Assembly: GCF_019710745.1 (NCBI RefSeq)
Contig: NZ_JAHKJW010000038.1
Location: forward strand, 1-54,026
Direction of reading: 5' to 3'
Length of the DNA: 54,026 bases
Origin: Streptomyces beigongshangae
Lineage (GTDB): Bacteria > Actinomycetota > Actinomycetes > Streptomycetales > Streptomycetaceae
In this document: positions 1 to 8,618 of the stretch, in pieces
How positions within the stretch are numbered: the stretch's first letter is position 1
Layout: the number at the start of each line of letters is the position of its first letter
The notes under the pieces: generated by a model
What the model saw: only the letters and a program-made list of their open reading frames with translations
The model's database searches: none
Told to the model about the DNA's origin: nothing
Program-made: the position numbers and the translations under genes

Positions 1-164
1 CGCGGGCTCCGTCGCGACGGCCCGCGGCCGACGGGTCGAGCCGCCGCGCTCGGCGGCGGTCGGCGGGAGTCGGCGGCGGTCGTCGTGCGGGCGGGGCGGG
101 CGGACGTGCAGAGCGGGCGGTGCCGGGAAGCCGGCGCCGCCCCGCCCTGAAACCCTGAATCGAT

Positions 165-180
165 GTTGGTCTAGACCTTG
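165..180 (+). promoter_or_regulatory. Candidate DasR response element (dre)
   Basis: The 10-bp perfect palindrome GGTCTAGACC at 168-177 sits inside GTTGGTCTAGACCTTG. The known dre consensus in Streptomyces is about AGTGGTCTAGACCACT, and the same core occurs as direct repeats in front of chitinase genes. It lies about 160 bp upstream of the GH64 start and just before a TTGACG hexamer. DasR control of this glucanase is an inference from the match. Confidence 0.6.
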
Positions 181-205
181 ACGTGTCCTGTTCATGCAGG
201 CACCC

Positions 206-219
206 TGAGAGCGCTCTCA
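206..219 (+). promoter_or_regulatory. CebR-like LacI-family operator
   Basis: TGAGAGCGCTCTCA is a perfect 14-bp palindrome. It differs from the CebR box TGGGAGCGCTCCCA of cellulose-utilisation genes only at the symmetric third/fourth positions from each end. It lies between the TTGACG hexamer and the GH64 start, where a repressor would block transcription. The binding protein is probably a CebR/BglR-type LacI regulator; none is adjacent, so the gene for it is likely elsewhere. Confidence 0.7.
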
Positions 220-337
220 ATGGACCGTAAGGGTCCGCTTCTCCGTACCTCCGCTCCGGCGGGACGCGGCCCCCCAACCGTCCGTCCGTCGCACTTCAAC
301 TCCGGTGGCAACGAGTCCACCTGGCAGGAGGACGAGC

Positions 338-1534
338 ATGCTCGCTCTACGGAAAGCGCTGGTAGCGGCAGTCGCCGCGGCGGCCGTCGGCACGGGACTC
401 ACGGCGGTGGGCCCGGTGGCCCAGGCCGAGGCCGCGGTGCCGACGACCATCCCGCTCGAACTCAAGAACAGCTCGGGGCGCGGGGACCAGGTCTACGTCT
501 ACGTCATCGGGACCCTGCTCTCGACCGGCCAGCAGGGCTGGGCCGACGCGAACGGCACCTTCCACCCCTGGCCCGCCGGCGGCAACCCGCCGACCCCCGC
601 GCCCGACGCGTCGATCGCCGGACCGGCCAACGGCCAGAGCAAGACGATCCGCATGCCGAAGTTCTCCGGCCGGGTCTACTTCTCCTACGGCCAGAAGCTC
701 GTCTTCAAACTGACCACCGGCGGTCTCGTCCAGCCCGCGGTGCAGAACCCCTCCGACCCCAACGCGAACATCCTCTTCAACTGGACGGAGTACACCCTCA
801 ACGACTCCGGCCTGTGGATCAACAGCACCCAGGTCGACATGTTCTCGGCCCCGTACGCGGTCGGAGTCAAGAGCGCCGCGGGCACCGTCAAGACCACCGG
901 ACACCTGAAGCCCGGCGGCTACACCGCCTTCTTCAACTCCCTGCGGAGCCAGTCCGGCGGCTGGGCCAACCTCATCAGGACCCGGTCCGACGGCACCGTC
1001 CTGCGCGCCCTCGCACCCGGCCACGGCATCGAGGCCGGCGCGCTGCCGGGCACCGTCATGAACGACTACATCAACCGGGTGTGGACCAAGTACGCCTCCA
1101 CCACGCTGACGGTGACACCGTTCGCGAACCAGCCCGCCACCAAGTACTACGGCAGGGTCTCCGGCAACGTCATGAACTTCACCAACGGCTCGGGCGCGGT
1201 CGTCACCAGCTTCCAGAAGCCGGACTCGGACAGCGTCTTCGGCTGCTACAAGCACCTGGACGCGCCGAACGACCTGGTGCGCGGCCCGATCTCCCGCACC
1301 CTGTGCGCGGGCTACAACCGCTCCACGCTGCTGACCAACCCCAACCAGCCCGACACGAGTTCGGCGGGCTTCTACAAGGACGCGGTGACCAACCACTACT
1401 CCAAGAAGATCCACGAGCAGATGGCCGACGGCAAGGCGTACGGGTTCGCCTTCGACGACGTCGGTGCCCACGAGTCGCTGGTCCACGACGGCGACCCGCA
1501 GACGGCGTACATCACGCTCGACCCGTTCAGCTGA
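338..1534 (+). CDS. Secreted GH64 beta-1,3-glucanase (laminaripentaose-producing type)
   Basis: Predicted 398-residue secreted glycoside hydrolase of family 64, which cuts beta-1,3-glucan (laminarin, fungal cell wall) to laminaripentaose. A Sec signal peptide (LRK then a long Ala-rich segment, cleavage near AEA-AVP) covers residues 1-31. The mature part opens with the family start PLELKNSSGRGDQVYVYVIG. In the Streptomyces matensis enzyme the catalytic pair is a Glu and an Asp 16 residues apart; here WTEYT (Glu151) and QVDMF (Asp167) reproduce that spacing. Start ATG 338 is chosen because GGAGG precedes it by 8 bases and the signal peptide begins there; an in-frame ATG at 305 has no such site. 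Controlled probably by the dre and CebR-like boxes upstream. Confidence 0.93.
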   Translation: MLALRKALVAAVAAAAVGTGLTAVGPVAQAEAAVPTTIPLELKNSSGRGDQVYVYVIGTLLSTGQQGWADANGTFHPWPAGGNPPTPAPDASIAGPANGQSKTIRMPKFSGRVYFSYGQKLVFKLTTGGLVQPAVQNPSDPNANILFNWTEYTLNDSGLWINSTQVDMFSAPYAVGVKSAAGTVKTTGHLKPGGYTAFFNSLRSQSGGWANLIRTRSDGTVLRALAPGHGIEAGALPGTVMNDYINRVWTKYASTTLTVTPFANQPATKYYGRVSGNVMNFTNGSGAVVTSFQKPDSDSVFGCYKHLDAPNDLVRGPISRTLCAGYNRSTLLTNPNQPDTSSAGFYKDAVTNHYSKKIHEQMADGKAYGFAFDDVGAHESLVHDGDPQTAYITLDPFS

Positions 1535-1562
1535 CCGGCCGGCCGTACGGAGGCACGCTCCG

Positions 1563-1596
1563 GGCCGTCGGCGGTGGACGTCCCTCGCCGACGGCC
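1563..1596. terminator. Bidirectional terminator between GH64 and oxidase genes
   Basis: Perfect 11-bp inverted repeat (GGCCGTCGGCG / CGCCGACGGCC) with a 12-nt loop, in the gap between two convergent genes. No U-tract, as is usual in Streptomyces. Confidence 0.6.
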
Positions 1597-1752
1597 GCCG
1601 GTCTCGGCGAGGGCGGGCCGGTCGCCCCCTCGCCACCCGTACGGCGGGTCCCGGGCAGGAGCGGGGCGGGAACGGGTAGGAGGACGGGAACGGCCGTGAA
1701 CGGCGCGTCGGGTCCGGGCCCGGGGCCGGCCAGGGGCCCCGGGCGGTCGCCG

Positions 1753-3831
1753 TCAGCCGGTGTGGACCTTCAGCGCCGTACGGACGGCGGATTCGAGGGC
1801 GCCCTCGATCCAGGCGGGCTTGACGGAGGTGTGGCACCCCGCGAAGTGCAGGGGCCCCTCCGACGTGGGGATGTCGGGGAACAGTTCCGCGTGCTGGCCG
1901 GGAAAGAGCACGGACGCCTCACCGTAGGCGTAGTGGTCGCGCATCCAGGACTGCGTCTTGCACTTGGTGGTGAAGAACACCTCGCAGCGCCGTCCGAAGA
2001 CGCCCTGCACCCCGGCGAGCGCCCGCAGGTACCGCTCCTCGTCGGCGTACGCGTCCCACTTCAGGGCGTCGTCGGACCAGCTGTAGGAGGCGAGGACGAT
2101 GCCGCCGTCGCTGCCCTCCAGGGGGTGGGCGTGCTCGAAGAACATGAAGCGGTTGGCGTTGTCGCTCACGGAGCCGCCGCCACGGACGTGGGCGGCCTCG
2201 GGATCGTCCTGCACGGCGGGGCGGAAGGCCGAGAAGCACTTCTTGAGTCCGTCGGGGACCCGCACCCCCAGGTCCCGTACGGACCGGTGTGCGCCGAGGT
2301 GTCTGCCGTCCTCGACCCGGCCCGCCGCGTACGCGGCGTGGAGGCCGTCCTCGACGGAGTCCAGCGCCTCCTTCCACTGCTCCTCGGTGAACTCCCACCA
2401 GCGCTGCGAGAACTCCAGGAGCACCTTGGTCGCGGCGTCGTAGTGCAGTTCGGTGATCGCCCGGCGCTTTCCGTAGCTCAGCGGCGGGTCGAAGGCCACG
2501 TGGCGCAGCCCGGAGAAGGGCACGGTGACGATGACCTCGTCGCCCTCGAAGACCTCCGTGACACCTCCCTCGCCGGTCTGGCAGTCCTCGGACACGGTGT
2601 GCACCCGCACCTTGCCGCCGGTACGGTCGCCGCCGGTGCGCTCGATGCGTACGGCACGCCTGTCGAGGCGCACCTTGCCCCTGACCGGTGCGTACAACGC
2701 GTCGATCAGCTTGGCGGTGCCTCCCTTCAGCTCCCAGAACTTGGTCCCGGGGTTGATCAGCGCACTGCCCAGGAAGCTGTGCAGGAAGGAGAGGTGCAGC
2801 CTCGACGTCAGGTTCTGCACGGTACCGACGAGGTCGATGGTCCTGGTGTCGAGCCCGGCGACCTCGGTGAGGTACCGGTACATGGACCAGTGGCCGTACC
2901 GCTCCAGGACCTTGACCCACCCCTCCACGAGGGCCGTGCCCTCCTTGCCGCGGATGAGCAGGTGCGCCGGTTCCAGCGCGGCGGCGAGGATGGCCGAGGC
3001 GGTCTTCGTGCGATGGGGGTCCTTGACGCCGAAGGTGTCGTTGATCTTCTCGGGGTGCTTCTCGTAGTCGGCCCGGCGCAGATGGACGCCGTTGATGTGC
3101 ATCCAGGTGCGGTTGGCGCGCTGCGTCGGGTTGTCGACCTCCACGTCCACCAGCAGGAACTCCTGGCGCGGGAGCTCGAACTTCTCGATCAGCGCCATGA
3201 GGAGCGGATGGCTCTCCGGCAGTCGCATCGCCCCCGCCTCGGCGTACTGCCCGGGGTCGGCGAAGGGCTGCTCGCCGTTCTCGTGGCCACCCTTGCGGAA
3301 GGTTTTGACACGGCCGCCGACGCGGTTGTCGTTGGCCTCGATCACGACGACGTCGTGGCCCGCCCGGTTGAGCAGGTCGGCGGCGAGCAGGCCGGCCGGT
3401 CCGGCCCCGACGATCAGGACCCGCTTCGAGGCCCTGGCGCCGCTCGGGGGCAGCCCTTTCTCCACGGCCTTCAGGTAGGAGGGAACCAGGGGCTTGTCGT
3501 GCTGGTCGTAGACGGCGATGGCACGGGCCACCGTGGTGTACCTGGCCGGGTCGACACCGGGCGGCGTCGCGGCCGGTGCCGCGAGGGGTGGCGCGGCCGG
3601 GCTCAACGCGGTCGCAGGCACGACCGAGTTGAGCCCGGCGGCGAGCGCCGTGGCACCGGTGACCGTGACGCCGGCCGCCGTGACCACGGAGCGCCGCGTG
3701 GGCGCCGCGTCCGTGTCGTTCCGGTTGCCGTCCCTGGCCCTGGCTCTGGGCCTGTCCCTGTCCCCGGCCCCGTTCTTGTTCGGAGGGGTCACGTCCGGAG
3801 TGCTCATGTCGTGTGTACTCATCGCGTTCAT
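1753..3831 (-). CDS. Tat-exported flavin L-amino-acid oxidase, L-glutamate oxidase-like
   Basis: Predicted 692-residue FAD amine oxidase that would deaminate an L-amino acid to the 2-oxo acid, ammonia and H2O2 outside the cell. The N-terminus has a low-complexity stretch followed by a twin-arginine signal (TRRSVVTAAG plus hydrophobic segment, about residues 40-70). The dinucleotide motif VLIVGAGPAGLLAADLL begins near residue 138, followed by EANDNRVGGRVKTF. The C-terminal FAD motif is LHFAGCHTSVKPAWIEGALESAV. Sequence and length match the Streptomyces L-glutamate oxidase family. At the position where that enzyme, as I recall, uses Arg305 to bind the glutamate side chain (HSFLGR) this protein has Ser356 (HSFLGS), so the substrate may differ. 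The start has no clear Shine-Dalgarno site; an in-frame ATG three codons on is possible. Confidence 0.88.
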   Translation of the reverse strand: MNAMSTHDMSTPDVTPPNKNGAGDRDRPRARARDGNRNDTDAAPTRRSVVTAAGVTVTGATALAAGLNSVVPATALSPAAPPLAAPAATPPGVDPARYTTVARAIAVYDQHDKPLVPSYLKAVEKGLPPSGARASKRVLIVGAGPAGLLAADLLNRAGHDVVVIEANDNRVGGRVKTFRKGGHENGEQPFADPGQYAEAGAMRLPESHPLLMALIEKFELPRQEFLLVDVEVDNPTQRANRTWMHINGVHLRRADYEKHPEKINDTFGVKDPHRTKTASAILAAALEPAHLLIRGKEGTALVEGWVKVLERYGHWSMYRYLTEVAGLDTRTIDLVGTVQNLTSRLHLSFLHSFLGSALINPGTKFWELKGGTAKLIDALYAPVRGKVRLDRRAVRIERTGGDRTGGKVRVHTVSEDCQTGEGGVTEVFEGDEVIVTVPFSGLRHVAFDPPLSYGKRRAITELHYDAATKVLLEFSQRWWEFTEEQWKEALDSVEDGLHAAYAAGRVEDGRHLGAHRSVRDLGVRVPDGLKKCFSAFRPAVQDDPEAAHVRGGGSVSDNANRFMFFEHAHPLEGSDGGIVLASYSWSDDALKWDAYADEERYLRALAGVQGVFGRRCEVFFTTKCKTQSWMRDHYAYGEASVLFPGQHAELFPDIPTSEGPLHFAGCHTSVKPAWIEGALESAVRTALKVHTG

Positions 3832-4004
3832 GCTTGGCGCAAGACCGGTGCGGAACCAGGGAATTCACACGGACGAGGCACCCAAACCACTCGATCCGTC
3901 AGTCCTGACGCCCGGCCCGCACACTGCGGTGTGCGACTGGAGACGGTCGCCCCCCTCCCCGGGGATCGCGTCCGTGCCCGACGGCCGGTGCCGGCACGAG
4001 TCCG

Positions 4005-5984
4005 TCAGTGATCGGGGTGATCGGAGCGGTCACCGTGGTCGGCGCGTGCGGTCAGGGCGAAGGCCAGGAGTGCCGTCGTGGTGAAGTCCAGTGCCGGTTC
4101 CACGGTCTGCCAGGCGCCCACGTCGTCCAGGTACCGGGCGCCTTTGCCGTCGAAGTCCGTCCAGGCTCCCTCCGGCGGGGCGGCGGCGCACTTCCGCATG
4201 GTCGGGAAGCTGTTCAGCTCCTCCAGCGTCGATGCGGCGTTGGGGCCGTTGACCACGGCGCCCCGCAGGACGGCGCCTTTCCCGTCGTGGCTGCCCGCGA
4301 GGTTCGCCAGCTGGTGTTCGGGGCAGTGCGGATAGACCTCCCCCGCACCGATCATGAAGCTGGTGCCCCAGGCGTTGGCACCGAGGGCCCAGCCCCGCTG
4401 CCGCTCCGCGAAGGCCGCGTAGCGGTCGTCCCCGGTGGCCCCGGCGTACAGCTGTGCGGTGGCCACCAGCCCGAAGGTGTGCGGGACGGCGTCGAAGTCG
4501 TCGTAGACGGCACCGGCCCCGAACGGGTCGTGCCCGGCGCGGGCGACCGCGTCGTCCAGCTGGCGGCGCAGGTCCGCGTACAGGTCCGCGGCGCCGGTCC
4601 CGTCCACCTCCTCGCCGTCCAGGACGGTGGCGAGGTCGACATGGGCCAGGGCGCTGACGTCCGCGACACCGAGGGTGCCCCGGACGTCGGAGTCCAGGTA
4701 CGCACCGGCCCAGTGGGCCGCGTCATGGGCCCAGTCGCCCTCCCGGTCGTCCCCCAGCTCCCGTGCCGCCAGCGCCAGTTCGGCGCCGCCGAACTCCATG
4801 TCGTCCTGCCACGAGTCCTCGGGGTAGAAGCTGCTCGGGAACGCGGTGAGGAGCGGTTCGCCGGGTTCGGGACCGGTGTCGGCCAGGGCGTAGACGGCGG
4901 CGGCCTTGTCCAGCCAGTCCCATGCCTCCTCCTCGTCGGTGGCGGCCGCGCGCTGTGCGGCGAGGGCGAAGGCCGCGGCCACGCGTCCCGCCAGGCCGGC
5001 ACTGATCTCCTCGCCCGGTCCGGCCGCCCGGAAGACCGGCCGGTGCTTGATCGTGTAGTCCGGGTCGCCCAACGCCACATCGAGCCGGTCGTCGGCCTCC
5101 GGCAGCCGCCACACGTCGTGGTCCGTCCGTACGGCCTCGTTGCCCACGCCGATGCCGACCTGCGCGTACAGGGTCTCGCTGTCCTCGTCCCACATCCTGT
5201 CCAGCCAGGCCAGCCCGTGCGAGGCCTCGTCGGACAGCTCCACCGGGTCCGGCAGATCGCGCTGCGCCAGCAGGAGCGCGGCGACCGAGTAGGAGGTGGT
5301 GCCGGTGAACTTGAGGAAGTCCCCCGCGTCGAACCAGCCGCCCGAGACGTCGACCCCGTCGTCGACCGGGGTCAGCCGCTCGTCGAGCAGCTCGGTGCCC
5401 TCCTCGTCGTACTCCGGCGGGGCGTAGACGGTCGCGTCCCGGTCGGCCAGATGGGACGGCCCGTGCCGCAGGACGTGCTCCGGGGCGGGACGAGGGGGAT
5501 CGGGGCGCACGTCGGCCCCGTCGCGCTGCGCCTGGAGGAAGCGGACGTTGTCCCGGACCAGCGGGGTCATCAGTTCGCGGGCCCCGGCGACCCGGAAGGC
5601 GGGCGAACGGCCGGTCGCGGTCCCGGTCAGGACGAGACGGTAGGTGCCGGGGGTGTCCAGCGCGGAGAGGTCGACCGTGCGCACCGAGGGGTACCTGGCG
5701 TTCCAGCGCCCCGTGGAGGCACCGAGCCGGCCTGCCGTGACCACGCTGTTCCCGGCGTCCACGACCTCGAAGCGCGCTCCCGCGAACGCGTCCGCGGGCC
5801 CCATGACGTAGGCCCGTTTCGTCTCGCCGCGCACATAACCGGCCTGGTCGACCCTGACGGCCACCTCGGTGGCGGCCGGCCCGGTGCCGTCGAGGGGCAG
5901 GCCGTACAGGCCCGCGGCGACGAGCAGGGTGCCGAGGCCCGCGGCCGCTGCGGCCAGGAGGACGGGCTTGCGCGGAGAGTTCAT
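4005..5984 (-). CDS. Secreted glycoside hydrolase family 9 protein
   Basis: Predicted 659 residues. An N-terminal signal peptide or single membrane anchor (residues 5-30, Ala/Leu-rich) is followed by an Ig-like CelD_N domain (about 38-130, starting VAVRVDQAGYVRGETKRAYV) and a GH9 catalytic barrel. The GH9 signature GGWFDAGDFLKFTG holds the catalytic-base aspartates, and the C-terminal region has HCPEHQLANLAGSHDGKG and NSFPTMRKCAAAPPEG. GH9 enzymes are mostly endoglucanases, but no cellulose-binding module is present, so the true substrate may be another beta-glucan or an exo-acting specificity. Start ATG 5984 fits the signal peptide; the open frame extends further upstream without coding character. 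The promoter region is shared head-to-head with cobK. Confidence 0.88.
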   Translation of the reverse strand: MNSPRKPVLLAAAAAGLGTLLVAAGLYGLPLDGTGPAATEVAVRVDQAGYVRGETKRAYVMGPADAFAGARFEVVDAGNSVVTAGRLGASTGRWNARYPSVRTVDLSALDTPGTYRLVLTGTATGRSPAFRVAGARELMTPLVRDNVRFLQAQRDGADVRPDPPRPAPEHVLRHGPSHLADRDATVYAPPEYDEEGTELLDERLTPVDDGVDVSGGWFDAGDFLKFTGTTSYSVAALLLAQRDLPDPVELSDEASHGLAWLDRMWDEDSETLYAQVGIGVGNEAVRTDHDVWRLPEADDRLDVALGDPDYTIKHRPVFRAAGPGEEISAGLAGRVAAAFALAAQRAAATDEEEAWDWLDKAAAVYALADTGPEPGEPLLTAFPSSFYPEDSWQDDMEFGGAELALAARELGDDREGDWAHDAAHWAGAYLDSDVRGTLGVADVSALAHVDLATVLDGEEVDGTGAADLYADLRRQLDDAVARAGHDPFGAGAVYDDFDAVPHTFGLVATAQLYAGATGDDRYAAFAERQRGWALGANAWGTSFMIGAGEVYPHCPEHQLANLAGSHDGKGAVLRGAVVNGPNAASTLEELNSFPTMRKCAAAPPEGAWTDFDGKGARYLDDVGAWQTVEPALDFTTTALLAFALTARADHGDRSDHPDH

Positions 5985-6128
5985 GCGCCAACAGTGCCGG
6001 ACCCTCCCCGGGACCGGGACGACGGGGACCACCCTGCCGCGGCGGGGTGTGCTTGAGTGGAGCGCCGGGCCGTCCACCGCCCGGTCGACGCCCCGCACCA
6101 CGCTGTTCACGAACGGATCCCGGCCCCC

Positions 6129-6914
6129 ATGCACTCCACGCGCTCCATGCACGTACTGATACTCGGTGGGACGACGGAGGCCCGGCAGCTGGCCGGGCTG
6201 CTGCACGGCACCCCCGGCCTGGAGCTGACCAGTTCCCTGGCCGGGCGGGTCGCCAGCCCCCGGCTGCCCCCGGGCGAGGTCCGTGTCGGTGGGTTCGGCG
6301 GGGCGGACGGTCTGGCGGCATGGCTGCGCAAGCACTCCGTGGACGTGCTCGTCGACGCCACGCACCCCTTCGCCGGGACCATCGGTTCCCATGCGGTGCG
6401 GGCCGCCGCCGTCACCCGGGTGCCCCTGCTGGTGCTGCGCCGTCCCGGCTGGGTTCCGGTCGCGGGCGATGTCTGGCACGAGGCCGGTTCGCTGGAGGCG
6501 GCGGCGGCACTGCTGCCGGGGCTCGGGCGCCGGGTGTTCCTCACCACCGGGCGGATGGGCCTGGCCGCGTTCGCGGGCCTGGACGACCTGTGGTTCCTCG
6601 TCCGGTCCGTCGACGCACCGGAGCCCCCGTACCCGGCCCGCCTCGAAGTCCTGCTCGACCGCGGCCCCTTCGACCTGGACGGGGAGCGGGAACTGCTGCG
6701 CCGCCACCACGTCGACATCGTCGTGACCAAGGACAGCGGGGGCGACGCCACCGCGCCGAAGCTGACCGCCGCGCGTGAAGCCGGGCTGCCGGTGGTCGTG
6801 GTCCGCCGGCCACCGGTTCCGCAGGGCGTTCCACTGGCGGCCGATCCGGGGGCGGCGGCGCGCTGGGTCACCCGGCGCCTCGGCGCCATCGGCACTCCGG
6901 ACGTCACCGGCTGA
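6129..6914 (+). CDS. cobK: Precorrin-6A (cobalt-precorrin-6A) reductase
   Basis: Predicted 261-residue NADPH-dependent reductase of the corrin ring in cobalamin synthesis. The family start MHVLILGGTTEARQLA is at residues 7-22, followed by DVLVDATHPFAGTIGSHAV, FLTTGRMGLAAF and VTKDSGGDATAPKLTAAREAGLPVVVVRRP, all typical of CbiJ/CobK. ATG 6129 is used because a weak GGATC precedes it; the next ATG at 6147 gives MHVLILGG directly and is an equally plausible start with a poorer ribosome site. Convergent with cobH 36 bp away; the two genes catalyse nearby steps. Confidence 0.92.
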   Translation: MHSTRSMHVLILGGTTEARQLAGLLHGTPGLELTSSLAGRVASPRLPPGEVRVGGFGGADGLAAWLRKHSVDVLVDATHPFAGTIGSHAVRAAAVTRVPLLVLRRPGWVPVAGDVWHEAGSLEAAAALLPGLGRRVFLTTGRMGLAAFAGLDDLWFLVRSVDAPEPPYPARLEVLLDRGPFDLDGERELLRRHHVDIVVTKDSGGDATAPKLTAAREAGLPVVVVRRPPVPQGVPLAADPGAAARWVTRRLGAIGTPDVTG

Positions 6915-6950
6915 CAGGACCGGGGGAGGGGCGCCCCGCACCCCGTGCCC

Positions 6951-7607
6951 TCACTCCTCTTCGCTCGCCATCGCGTTGACCGCGGAGGCGGCGATGGCAC
7001 TGCCGCCGCGACGGCCGCGTACGACCAGGTGCTCCAGGCCGTACGGGTTCGCGGCGAGCGCGTCCTTGGACTCCGCGGCGCCGACGAAGCCGACCGGGAC
7101 GCCGATCACGGCGGCGGGGCGGGGCGCGCCCTCCGCGATCATCTCCAGGAGGCGGAAGAGGGCGGTGGGCGCGTTGCCGATGGCGACCACGGCACCGTCC
7201 ATGCGGTCGCGCCACAGTTCCAGGGCGGCGGCGCTGCGGGTGGTGCCGAGCTTCGCGGCCAGGCCGGGCACGGCCGGGTCGGAGAGGGTGCACAGGACGT
7301 CGTTGCCGGCGGGCAGCCGCCTGCGGGTCACGCCGGAGGCGACCATCTGCACGTCGCAGAGGACGGGTGCCCCGGCGCGCAGGGCCTCGCGGGCCCTGGC
7401 GACCACGTCCGGGCTGTGGGCGAGGTCGCGTACGAGGTCGACCATCCCGCAGGCGTGGATCATGCGTACGGCGACCTGGGCGACATCGGCGGGCAGGGCC
7501 GTGAGGTCCGCCTCGGCGCGGATGGTGGCGAAGGACCGGCGGTAGATGGCCGCGCCGTCCTTCTCGTACTCGTACGCGTGGTCGTACTCGTGGTCGTACG
7601 TGGTCAC
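6951..7607 (-). CDS. cobH: Precorrin-8X methylmutase
   Basis: Predicted 218-residue CobH/CbiC, which moves the C-11 methyl to C-12 to give hydrogenobyrinate (or the cobalt analogue). The catalytic histidine lies in VRMIHACGMVDLV, with VLCDVQMVASGV and GVPVGFVGAAESKDAL as further family motifs. The GTG start at 7607 is preceded by GAGAAG with a 6-nt gap; much longer open frames to the left on this strand are antisense to sodF. The acidic, Tyr/His-rich N-terminus (TTYDHEYDHAYEYEKDG) is a repeat-like extension. I looked for a cobalamin riboswitch in the 222-bp gap to sodF and saw none. Confidence 0.92.
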   Translation of the reverse strand: MTTYDHEYDHAYEYEKDGAAIYRRSFATIRAEADLTALPADVAQVAVRMIHACGMVDLVRDLAHSPDVVARAREALRAGAPVLCDVQMVASGVTRRRLPAGNDVLCTLSDPAVPGLAAKLGTTRSAAALELWRDRMDGAVVAIGNAPTALFRLLEMIAEGAPRPAAVIGVPVGFVGAAESKDALAANPYGLEHLVVRGRRGGSAIAASAVNAMASEEE

Positions 7608-7771
7608 GGGATTCTTCTCACTGCTCTCGGTCTCGGCGTACGGCTCGGCCCCGGCGGGGTGCGACCCGGCGGCGAGCATACGTGAGGGGACCGCGGAGGG
7701 CGGGCGGGCGTTCGCGACGTCATGTCCCGGAGCCCGTGTCTTGTCGGTTGTCCTGTCGGCGGCGACCACTC

Positions 7772-7805
7772 TTGCTGCTAGCGTGCAACTGCATATGATT
7801 GGCAA
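7772..7805 (+). promoter_or_regulatory. sodF promoter with candidate Nur operator
   Basis: TTGCTG (7772-7777) and TATGAT (7794-7799) are separated by 16 bp, a good housekeeping promoter. Over and around the -10 lies TGCAA (7784-7788) and TTGGCAA (7799-7805), an imperfect inverted repeat. In Streptomyces coelicolor Nur, the nickel-responsive Fur protein, represses sodF through a TGCAA/TTGCA-type dyad. The promoter is clear; the operator assignment is inferred from the gene and the half-sites. Confidence 0.55.
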
Positions 7806-7829
7806 TAACGAGGTCGAAGGATGTTGGAC

Positions 7830-8471
7830 ATGGCGCTCTACACGCTTCCGGAGCTTCCGTACGACTACGCGGAGCTCGAACCGGTCATCAATCCGCAGAT
7901 CATCGAACTGCACCACGACAAGCACCACGCGGCGTACGTGAAGGGCGCGAACGACACCCTGGAGCAGCTCGCGGAGGCGCGGGACAAGGAGGCGTGGGGC
8001 TCGATCAACGGCCTGGAGAAGAGCCTCGCCTTCCACCTTTCGGGCCACATCCTGCACTCCGTCTACTGGCACAACATGACCGGCGACGGAGGCGGCGAGC
8101 CCCTCGACGAGGACGGCGTCGGCGAACTCGCGGACGCGATCGCCGAGTCCTTCGGCTCCTTCGCGAAGTTCAAGGCGCAGCTCACCAAGGCGGCGGCGAC
8201 CACGCAGGGTTCGGGCTGGGGCGTCCTCGCCTACGAACCGCTCAGCGGCCGCCTGATCGTCGAGCAGGTCTACGACCACCAGGGCAACGTCGGCCAGGGC
8301 TCCACCCCGATCCTGGTCTTCGACGCCTGGGAGCACGCCTTCTACCTCCAGTACAAGAACCAGAAGGTCGACTTCATCGACGCCATGTGGGCCGTCGTCA
8401 ACTGGCAGGACGTGTCGAGGCGTTACACCGCCGCCAAGGAGCGCGGCGACAGCCTGCTGCTCGCCCCGTGA
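7830..8471 (+). CDS. sodF: Iron (Fe-Zn) superoxide dismutase
   Basis: Predicted 213-residue cytoplasmic Fe/Mn-family superoxide dismutase. The metal ligands are recognisable: His in LHHDKHHAAYV near the N-terminus, His in HLSGHILHSVYW, and Asp/His in VFDAWEHAFYLQY. The start at ATG 7830 gives MALYTLPELPYDYAEL, the normal N-terminus of Streptomyces SodF, with GAAGG 9 bases upstream; the ATG at 7821 is in frame but abuts the ribosome site. Streptomyces normally also have a nickel enzyme SodN, and SodF is made when nickel is short, which agrees with the candidate Nur operator. Confidence 0.95.
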   Translation: MALYTLPELPYDYAELEPVINPQIIELHHDKHHAAYVKGANDTLEQLAEARDKEAWGSINGLEKSLAFHLSGHILHSVYWHNMTGDGGGEPLDEDGVGELADAIAESFGSFAKFKAQLTKAAATTQGSGWGVLAYEPLSGRLIVEQVYDHQGNVGQGSTPILVFDAWEHAFYLQYKNQKVDFIDAMWAVVNWQDVSRRYTAAKERGDSLLLAP

Positions 8472-8488
8472 CGCGGTAGGCGTCCGTC

Positions 8489-8526
8489 GACGGCCGCCGC
8501 CATCGCCGACCATGGCGGCGGCCGTC
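8489..8526 (+). terminator. sodF terminator
   Basis: Perfect 15-bp inverted repeat (GACGGCCGCCGCCAT / ATGGCGGCGGCCGTC) with an 8-nt loop, 17 bp after the sodF stop codon. Confidence 0.8.
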
Positions 8527-8618
8527 CGGCCACCCTGTCAGGAAGGGGCGGCCTTCGTCCCTCCCCGGGGGTGGGGCATTTCATGGCACTTCGCGAAGCG
8601 GGGCAGGACGGTGGCGGA

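Larger units (their letters stand above)
1..337. other. Gene-free leader region of the GH64 gene
   Basis: No open frame here has convincing coding character. The first 160 bases are GC-rich with imperfect GTCGGCGG repeats and may belong to the terminator of a gene left of the window. The right half carries the two operator-like palindromes listed separately and a TTGACG hexamer at 178-183 that could be a -35 element, although I see no good -10 partner. Confidence 0.6.

Noticed and set aside
178..4011. Long forward frame of 1277 codons over the GH64 and oxidase genes
   Set aside because: It is a shadow frame: composition is Arg/Gly/Pro/His-rich without domains, and it runs antisense to the clearly real oxidase gene.
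7608..7829. Cobalamin riboswitch upstream of cobH
   Set aside because: No B12-box-like conserved core or multi-stem fold is visible in the 222-bp gap; the cob genes here appear to lack one.
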